Shown one piece after another: positions 1 through 5,236 of a DNA stretch of 5,236 bases (within the stretch, counting starts at the first letter, position 1; each line of letters starts with the position of its first letter). The stretch spans positions 1 through 5,236 of the forward strand of contig JAOPXW010000007.1 in assembly GCA_025964935.1 (NCBI GenBank), given 5' to 3'. The notes under the pieces are model-generated. The model was not told the DNA's origin, did no database searches, and saw only the letters and a program-made list of their open reading frames with translations. A program made the position numbers and the translations under genes. Source of the DNA: Friedmanniella sp. GTDB lineage: Bacteria; Actinomycetota; Actinomycetes; Propionibacteriales; Propionibacteriaceae.

Positions 1-850
1 CGTCGGCGCCCTGGTCGGCGTAGCAGCCGAGGGAGGGCGCCAGCACCCGGGTGCCCACGTCGTGGCAGGCCTCGAGCCAGCCCGAGTGCGTGCCGAAGCG
101 GTAGGGCAGCACCGAGACGGCCAGCGACTGCAGATAGCCGACCAGGGCGTCGTCGTCGTAGCGCGCGTGCACGACCAGGTCGACCCTGCCGTCCTCCGCC
201 AGGCCCCGCAGACCCGGCAGCCGCTCGGCCAGGTCCACGTCGTCGTGCACGCTCACCTGGAGCCGGCCGCCGCCGGCGTCGGCCCCGGCCTGCGCGCCGC
301 GGACGAGGGCCATCGGCTCCAGCAGGTTGGTGCGCAGCGACTTCAGGTGCAGCCCGACCCGGCCGGGCACGTGCGGCACGTCGGGTCGGGGGCGGACCAG
401 GGCGGGGTGCGGCACCACCTGGGCCGACCGGCCGAAACCGGCCCGGATCTCCGCGGCCGCCCCGGGGGTCAGGGTGAGGACCGCGGCGGCCGTGGCGAGC
501 AGGGTGCGCAGGTGCGCGGTGTGCCGCTCCGGGGTGGGGTGGTGCGGGTTGCGCAGGTCGTGCACAGTGACCACGAGCGGGACCGCGTGCCGGCGTACGG
601 CCCCGGTCCACGCCTCGAGCTCGGCCGGGGTCAACGCGTCGTAGCCGAAGTGCAGGTGCAGCAGGTCGACCTCGCCGGCGTGCGCGCCCAGGTAGGCCGG
701 GTCCAGCCAGGGGCTGGGCGCCCAGGGGCTCTCTGGCGGCGGCGGGGGACCGACCCGGAGCACGTCGGGCGGCAGCACGGCGTCCAGGTAGGGGTGCGCG
801 TACGGGACGGTGGCCACCCGCAGCGCCCGTCCGCTCAGCCCCGTCTCCAC
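1..850 (-). CDS. Glycosyltransferase, GT-B-like (partial, C-terminus beyond window)
   Basis: An open frame of 283 codons without a stop runs off the left edge. It resembles actinobacterial GT4/GT1-type glycosyltransferases, which move a sugar from a nucleotide-sugar donor to an unknown acceptor in the cytoplasm. Visible features are an N-terminal beta strand (RVATVPYAHPYLD, residues 11-23), a Pro-rich loop (35-48), a Rossmann-like stretch LLHLHFGYD (63-71), a second strand LVVTVHDLRNPHHP (92-105), VLTLTPGAA near 124-132, and a donor-side segment VSVLPYRFGTHSGWLEACH (245-263) ending in APSLGCYADQG. Glu260 is a candidate for the donor-binding acidic residue of GT-B enzymes. The chosen GTG (850-848) overlaps the end of maf by 16 bases and gives a short leader before the first strand. 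A GTG at 817-815 is the alternative, and neither has a strong ribosome binding site. The frame has no TTA, CTA or TCA codons. Family is fairly likely; substrate is unknown. Confidence 0.72.
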   Translation of the reverse strand, partial: METGLSGRALRVATVPYAHPYLDAVLPPDVLRVGPPPPPESPWAPSPWLDPAYLGAHAGEVDLLHLHFGYDALTPAELEAWTGAVRRHAVPLVVTVHDLRNPHHPTPERHTAHLRTLLATAAAVLTLTPGAAAEIRAGFGRSAQVVPHPALVRPRPDVPHVPGRVGLHLKSLRTNLLEPMALVRGAQAGADAGGGRLQVSVHDDVDLAERLPGLRGLAEDGRVDLVVHARYDDDALVGYLQSLAVSVLPYRFGTHSGWLEACHDVGTRVLAPSLGCYADQGAD

Positions 851-1473
851 AGCGTCGGCCAGGACACGTCGAGCTCGGCGAGCAGCCGCCGCAGCAGCGG
901 CAGGCTGACCCCGACCACGTTGTGGTGGTCGCCCTCCACGCCGGTCACGAACGCCCCGCCCAGACCGTCGACGGTGAACGCCCCGGCCACGGCCAGCGGC
1001 TCGCCGGTGGCCACGTACGCCTCGATCTCGGCGTCGCTGACGTCGGCGAAGTGCACCACGGTCGAGGCCACGGCGGTCCGGGTCCGCCAGGTCGAGCCGT
1101 GCCGCGCGGCCAGGTGGTGGCCGGTGTGCAGGATTCCGGAGCGGTTGCGCATCAGCCGCCAGCGGGCGACCGCGGCGGCGGGGTCCGCCGGCTTGCCGTA
1201 CGGCTGCCCGTCCAGCTCCAGCATGGAGTCGCAGCCCAGCAGCACCAGCGGGCCCGAGGCCGCCGGGTCGAGGGTGGCCAGCACGGCGTCGGCCTTGAGC
1301 CGGGCCAGGGCCGCGGTCAGGTCGGCGACCGTGTCGGCGGTGGTGGTGCTCTCGTCCACCCCGGACACGATCACCTCGGGGTCGAGGCCGGCGTTGCGCA
1401 GGGTCAGCAGCCGGGCCGGGGAGGCTGAGGCCAGCACCAGCCGTACGGCGGCGGGGCCGCGATCGAGGTCCAC
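835..1473 (-). CDS. maf: Maf family nucleoside triphosphate pyrophosphatase
   Basis: The 212-residue product has the full length of the Maf/YhdE family. These cytoplasmic enzymes hydrolyse non-canonical or pyrimidine nucleoside triphosphates to the monophosphate and pyrophosphate, and were first linked to septum formation. Visible motifs are the N-terminal LVLASASPARLLTLRNAG (residues 12-29, including the conserved Ser and Arg21), VDES at 39-42, the metal/catalytic region GCDSMLELDG (80-89, Asp82), YGKP (92-95), AGAFTVDGLGGAFV (163-176), and the actinobacterial C-terminal signature EGDHHNVVGVSLPLL (180-194). The GTG start at 1473-1471 lies 7 bases after the DUF885 stop. The upstream in-frame extension to 1623 lies inside the DUF885 gene and reads as low-quality Pro/Ser/Arg-rich sequence, so it was not used. 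There is no clear Shine-Dalgarno sequence, so translational coupling to DUF885 is likely. The gene ends inside the start of the glycosyltransferase gene. Exact nucleotide preference cannot be read from the sequence. Confidence 0.94.
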   Translation of the reverse strand: MDLDRGPAAVRLVLASASPARLLTLRNAGLDPEVIVSGVDESTTTADTVADLTAALARLKADAVLATLDPAASGPLVLLGCDSMLELDGQPYGKPADPAAAVARWRLMRNRSGILHTGHHLAARHGSTWRTRTAVASTVVHFADVSDAEIEAYVATGEPLAVAGAFTVDGLGGAFVTGVEGDHHNVVGVSLPLLRRLLAELDVSWPTLWRRG

Positions 1474-1480
1474 GGCCCGC

Positions 1481-3199
1481 TCAGATCCGGGCCAGCGCGG
1501 CGCGCAGCGGGTCGAGCCCCAGCGGGCCGAGGTTGAGGGCGTCGGCGTGGAACTGCCGCAGGTCGAAGGCGGCCCCCTTGCGGGCGCGGGCCTCGTCGCG
1601 GGCCTCGAGCCAGATCCGCTCACCGACCTTGTACGACGGCGCCTGACCCGGCCAGCCCAGGTAGCGGTCGAGCTCGAAGCGCAGGGTCGGCTCGTCGACG
1701 TAGCAGTTGGCGGAGAGGAACTCGAAGCCCGCGGTGGGGGTCCAGCGTTCGCCGGGCCGGAACTTCCACGGGTTGTCGCGGGGGATCTCCAGCTGCAGGT
1801 GCATCCCGATGTCCAGGACCACCCGGAGCGCGCGGAACGCCTGCGAGTCCAGCATGCCCATCCGGTCGCCGGGCTCGAGATAGCCCAGATCGTCCATCAG
1901 CCGCTCGGCGTAGAGGGCCCAGCCCTCGCCGTGACCCGAGACGAAGCACAGCTTGCGCTGCCACCGGTTCAGCAGGTCGGACCGGTAGGAGTTCTGGGCG
2001 ACCTGGAGGTGGTGGCCGGGCACGCCCTCGTGGTAGACGGTCGTGACCTCCTTCCAGGTCGAGAAGGTGTCGATGCCCTCGGGGACCGCCCACCACATCC
2101 GGCCCGGGCGGGAGAAGTCCTCGGCCGGGTCGGTGTAGTAGATGAGCCCGTCGTGGGTCGGGGCCAGGCAGCACTCCAGGGTCCGGATCGGCTCGGGGAT
2201 GTCGAAGTGGGTGCCGGCCAGGTCGGAGATGGCCTGGTCGGACAGCTCCTGCATCCAGGCCCGGAACGTCTCCGCCCCCGTCAGCCGACGGCTGGGGTCG
2301 GAGTCCAGCGCGGCGCAGGCGGCCTTGATGTCGTTCAGCCCGAACAGGTCGCGGGCGATCTGGCGCTGCTCGGTCTGGATCCGGTGCAGCTCCTCGAAAC
2401 CCCAGTGGTAGGTCTCCTCCAGGTCGACCGTGGCCCCCAGGAACGAGCGGGAGTCCAGGGCGTACCGCTCCTCACCGACCGCGTCCAGGCTGGGCGCGAG
2501 CGGGGCGAGGTCGTGGGCCAGCCACGACCCGAAGTCCGCGTACGCCGACCGCGCGTGGTCCGCGGCGCCGCTCAGCTCGTGCTGCAGGGTGTCGGGCAGG
2601 TCGTCGGTGTCGGCCACCAGCTCGGCGAAGAAGTCGTTGCTGCCGCTCTCCCCGGTCCAGGTGCGGATCTGCTCGACCGTGCCGCGGATCTGGCGGACCG
2701 CGGAGATGTTACCCTCCCGGGCCTCGGCCGACAGCGTCTCGCGGACCTGGCTCAGGGGCACGTGGATACCGCGCAGCCGGGCGGCCACGTTGCTCCAGGC
2801 CTGCTCGGAGTCGGTGGGCATCAGGTCGAAGGTGGAGCGGATCTCCTGCGCGGCCCCGGCGACCACGCTGACCCGGGAGGCGGTGATGTGGGCCTCGTAG
2901 AGCTCGACCTCGAGCCCCAGCCGTTCCAGCATCGCCTCCTTGGCCGTGTGCTCCCGCTCGTCGACCGGGGCGGTCGGGTGCAGGGCGGCGATGGTACGGC
3001 GGACGTGGGCGATCTGCTCGGCCAGGCCGTCGGGGGAGTAGTCGCTCCACTGGTCGTCGTGGTCGGCGATCCCGAGGGAGGTGGCGATCTCGGGGTAGCG
3101 GCTCACGCACTCGTCGACGTAGGAGTCGGCGATCGCGTCGACCGTCCGGACGCCGGGTCCCGACGGGTCGGACGCGGGCGGGGTCGGGCCGGTCTGCAT
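1481..3199 (-). CDS. DUF885 family protein, putative zinc metallopeptidase
   Basis: The 572-residue product matches the DUF885 family in length and motifs. The family is thought to be peptidase-like, but physiological substrates are largely unknown. The N-terminal half (about 20-330) is helical and charged, with a conserved-type opening DAIADSYVDECVSRYPEIATSLG. The C-terminal half carries the signature YHEGVPGHHLQ (His390, Glu391, His396/His397) followed by GHGEGWALYAERL with Glu425. This HE...H...E set resembles a gluzincin metal site. I see no signal peptide or membrane segment, so a cytoplasmic location is likely. The ATG at 3199 is preferred over an in-frame GTG at 3208-3206 because that GTG overlaps the probable -10 element. 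The coding sequence has no TTA, CTA or TCA codons. It is probably the first gene of an operon with maf and the glycosyltransferase. Family assignment is confident; peptidase activity is inferred from the motif. Confidence 0.93.
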   Translation of the reverse strand: MQTGPTPPASDPSGPGVRTVDAIADSYVDECVSRYPEIATSLGIADHDDQWSDYSPDGLAEQIAHVRRTIAALHPTAPVDEREHTAKEAMLERLGLEVELYEAHITASRVSVVAGAAQEIRSTFDLMPTDSEQAWSNVAARLRGIHVPLSQVRETLSAEAREGNISAVRQIRGTVEQIRTWTGESGSNDFFAELVADTDDLPDTLQHELSGAADHARSAYADFGSWLAHDLAPLAPSLDAVGEERYALDSRSFLGATVDLEETYHWGFEELHRIQTEQRQIARDLFGLNDIKAACAALDSDPSRRLTGAETFRAWMQELSDQAISDLAGTHFDIPEPIRTLECCLAPTHDGLIYYTDPAEDFSRPGRMWWAVPEGIDTFSTWKEVTTVYHEGVPGHHLQVAQNSYRSDLLNRWQRKLCFVSGHGEGWALYAERLMDDLGYLEPGDRMGMLDSQAFRALRVVLDIGMHLQLEIPRDNPWKFRPGERWTPTAGFEFLSANCYVDEPTLRFELDRYLGWPGQAPSYKVGERIWLEARDEARARKGAAFDLRQFHADALNLGPLGLDPLRAALARI

Positions 3200-3206
3200 G
3201 CGTCTC

Positions 3207-3212
3207 ACCCTA
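3207..3212 (-). promoter_or_regulatory. Probable -10 element (TAGGGT) of a leaderless promoter
   Basis: On the minus strand TAGGGT fits the actinobacterial -10 pattern TANNNT. It ends exactly 7 bases before the ATG of the DUF885 gene, which would place the transcription start on the A of that ATG. This is the spacing of leaderless promoters known in actinobacteria. No TTGAC-like -35 is seen at the usual distance, where the sequence is GC-rich (CCGCGG, GCGGAC). The same bases also contain AGGG, which could instead act as a weak ribosome binding site 8 bases from the ATG if transcription starts further upstream. Confidence 0.5.
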
Positions 3213-3294
3213 TCCAGCCGGCCGGTGGTCCGCGGCCCCTCGACCGGCGGGGCCGGCGCCCTCTCCGGGGCCGGGGTCGGACCGGGGCCCGGGC
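3213..3294 (-). other. GC-rich intergenic spacer between DUF937 and DUF885 genes
   Basis: Almost pure G/C sequence follows the DUF937 stop. It contains three closely spaced copies of GCCCCGG and short self-complementary blocks such as GGGCCC, GGCGCC and CCGGCCGG. Several 4-5 bp stems can be drawn, but none is long and none is followed by a T tract, so a classical intrinsic terminator is not supported. The spacer may still slow or end transcription from DUF937. No small ORF with family-like sequence is evident. Confidence 0.4.
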
Positions 3295-3909
3295 TCAGCG
3301 CCGCCCGCCGCCGAGCAGACCGCCGAGCACGTCGAGGACCGAGCCGGCCTCGCTCTGGCTCTGGGCCCCGGTGGTCGGGCTCTCCCCGCTGCCCCCGAGG
3401 TGACCGCCCAGCAGTCCGCCGAGCAGGCCCCCCAGCCCGCCGGCGCCGGTCCCGGCCCCGCCCGCCCCGCCCAGGGCGTCGCCCAGGACCGACCCGAGGG
3501 CGCCGCCGCCGGCCCCAGCGAAGCGCTTGGCCAGGTAGGACATCACGATCGGTGCCAGCAGGGGCAGCAGCTTCTGCATCAGGGCGCTCTGACCGCCGGA
3601 CACGTTGCCGAGGGTCTGGACGACCTGCGGGGTGGAGGCGCCGAAGACGTTGTCGACGATCTTCTGACCGTCACCGGTGTTGACCTGGTCGAGGTTCACC
3701 CCGCCCTCCACCAGGTCGCCGTTGTGCTGGCCCAGCGCGGTGGCCAGCGACGCGGCCCCGGCCGGGTCCTGGGCGTTGGCCTGCAGGCCCCCGAGCAGGG
3801 CGGGCAGCGCCGAGCGGGTGGCGGACTCCGCGGTGGCCGGGTCGACCCCGAGCTGGCCGGCCAGCTGGTCCAGCGGGATGGACTGCAGAATCTCGTCGAC
3901 TGCGCTCAC
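3295..3909 (-). CDS. DUF937 domain-containing protein
   Basis: The 204-residue product looks like the DUF937 family (related to YidB-type proteins), whose function is not established. The N-terminal part is a helical domain: VDEILQSIPLDQLAGQLGV (residues 4-22), then a segment with ALPALLGGLQANAQDPAGA, NTGDGQKIVDNVFG and LLPLLAPIVMSYLAKRF (ending about residue 130). The rest is a low-complexity tail rich in Gly, Ala and Leu with LGGLLGGLLGG repeats (about 158-169), a short Ser/Thr/Gln/Glu linker, and a closing SVLDVLGGLLGGGRR. There is no signal peptide. The hydrophobic LLPLLAPIVMSYL stretch is more typical of a buried helix than a membrane span. The GTG at 3909-3907 is chosen because GAGAGG lies 6 bases upstream and the family sequence begins there; the extension to 3957 is Pro/Arg-rich and unlike the family. 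It lies between accE and DUF885 with gaps of 70 and 95 bases, so it may be separately expressed. Confidence 0.88.
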   Translation of the reverse strand: MSAVDEILQSIPLDQLAGQLGVDPATAESATRSALPALLGGLQANAQDPAGAASLATALGQHNGDLVEGGVNLDQVNTGDGQKIVDNVFGASTPQVVQTLGNVSGGQSALMQKLLPLLAPIVMSYLAKRFAGAGGGALGSVLGDALGGAGGAGTGAGGLGGLLGGLLGGHLGGSGESPTTGAQSQSEAGSVLDVLGGLLGGGRR

Positions 3910-3915
3910 GGGAGG

Positions 3916-3921
3916 CCTCTC
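3916..3921 (-). promoter_or_regulatory. Ribosome binding site of the DUF937 gene (GAGAGG)
   Basis: GAGAGG on the minus strand lies 6 bases before the GTG at 3909 and matches the anti-Shine-Dalgarno sequence well enough to decide the start. It is half of an imperfect palindrome (GAGAGGCCTCCC), so the site could partly pair with its own downstream bases. Confidence 0.55.
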
Positions 3922-3926
3922 GTCCG

Positions 3927-3946
3927 GGTGCCGCGGGCGCGGTACC
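3927..3946 (-). other. Inverted repeat / hairpin upstream of the DUF937 gene
   Basis: Two 8-base arms, GGTACCGC and GCGGCACC, flank a 4-base loop (GCCC) in the gap between accE and DUF937. In a minus-strand transcript seven of eight pairs form, with one A-C mismatch; in a plus-strand transcript the same position would be a G-U pair, making the stem complete. There is no T run after it. It could be a weak terminator for pccB-accE, a leader hairpin of DUF937, or chance in GC-rich DNA. Confidence 0.3.
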
Positions 3947-3979
3947 GACGGCCTCACTGTGCCAGACGCCGCCCCGGAC

Positions 3980-4242
3980 TCAGCCGCGGGCCGACAGCCG
4001 CCAGGCGTCGGGTCCGGGCGACAGGGTCGGACGCATCCGGCGGGCCGGGTCGGCCCAGACCGAGGGTCGGGCCGCCGGCGGGGCGTCCCTCCCGCCGTCG
4101 GACACCGCGGAGATCACCGCGACCAGCGCGGCGACCTCCTCGACGCTCGGTCGACCGTGCACCACGGAGAACAGCGGGACCTCGCGTTCCCCGCCGACGG
4201 GTTGCCCGCCGCCGCGTCCGCCGCCGTGCGGGCCTGAGTCGG

Positions 4243-4246
<4 letters not shown>
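3980..4246 (-). CDS. accE: Acyl-CoA carboxylase epsilon subunit
   Basis: The 88-residue product matches the small epsilon subunit found with actinobacterial acyl-CoA carboxylases. It binds the alpha/beta subunits and raises activity of the propionyl- or acyl-CoA carboxylase complex. After a Gly-rich, probably disordered N-terminus (residues 1-23) comes the core helix region [25 protein letters not shown] (24-48). It is followed by a linker and the typical C-terminal signature with [11 protein letters not shown] (62-72) and [11 protein letters not shown] (75-85). The GTG start shares its TGA with pccB (overlap GTGA), a standard arrangement for translational coupling. A longer in-frame extension upstream lies wholly inside pccB and is an out-of-frame shadow, so it was rejected. 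The place directly after the carboxyltransferase gene supports the call strongly. Small, divergent proteins of this type are often missed in annotation. Confidence 0.9.

Positions 4247-5236
<990 letters not shown>

Noticed and set aside
922..1428. A 168-codon plus-strand frame opposite maf
   Set aside because: It is a shadow of the well-supported maf gene; the translation is Gly/His/Arg/Val-rich without recognisable motifs.
1620..2174. A 184-codon minus-strand frame inside the DUF885 gene
   Set aside because: It is a frame-shifted reading of the same bases that encode the conserved DUF885 metal motifs; it is Pro/Arg-rich and lacks family features.
3213..3294. An intrinsic terminator after DUF937
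   Set aside because: Stems of only 4-5 bp can be drawn, and no T tract follows; the spacer is simply GC-rich and repetitive.
62..3403. A 1113-codon open frame on the plus strand
   Set aside because: It is antisense to the glycosyltransferase, maf and DUF885 genes. It shares codon register with the glycosyltransferase and DUF885 genes, which lack TTA, CTA and TCA codons, so antisense stops cannot occur there. The translation is compositionally skewed and like no family I know.

Overview
The window comes from a very GC-rich genome (by eye around 70 percent G+C, strong G/C in third codon positions). The gene families and their order point to a member of the Actinomycetota. Carboxyltransferase beta, epsilon subunit and Maf in close proximity is a familiar actinobacterial neighbourhood, for example around accD5 in Mycobacterium. 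I cannot fix the genus. All six genes I can support lie on the minus strand, so the natural reading direction is from base 5236 down to base 1.

Right end (5236 to 3980): the C-terminal two thirds of an acyl-CoA carboxylase beta subunit, most like propionyl-CoA carboxylase PccB/AccD5, overlaps by 4 bases a small epsilon subunit gene (accE). These two proteins belong to the same complex, which makes methylmalonyl-CoA from propionyl-CoA. Middle (3909 to 3295): after a 70-base gap comes a DUF937 protein with a Gly/Leu-rich tail. Then, after a 95-base GC-rich gap holding a probable leaderless promoter, comes a 572-residue DUF885 protein with a metallopeptidase-like motif (3199 to 1481). Left end: maf (1473 to 835) starts 7 bases after the DUF885 stop. 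A glycosyltransferase gene (850 to beyond base 1) overlaps the end of maf by 16 bases and runs off the window.

The likely transcription units are pccB-accE, with DUF937 either read through or expressed alone, and a tight DUF885-maf-glycosyltransferase operon started at the promoter near 3207-3212. The first unit is core acyl-CoA metabolism, Maf is a nucleotide housecleaning enzyme, and the DUF885 and DUF937 proteins have no settled role. I see no tRNA or rRNA gene, CRISPR array, insertion sequence or phage gene. Much of the window is ordinary chromosomal housekeeping. The points most worth a second look are the promoter and start of the DUF885 gene, the two DUF genes lying between accE and maf, and the overlapped glycosyltransferase.
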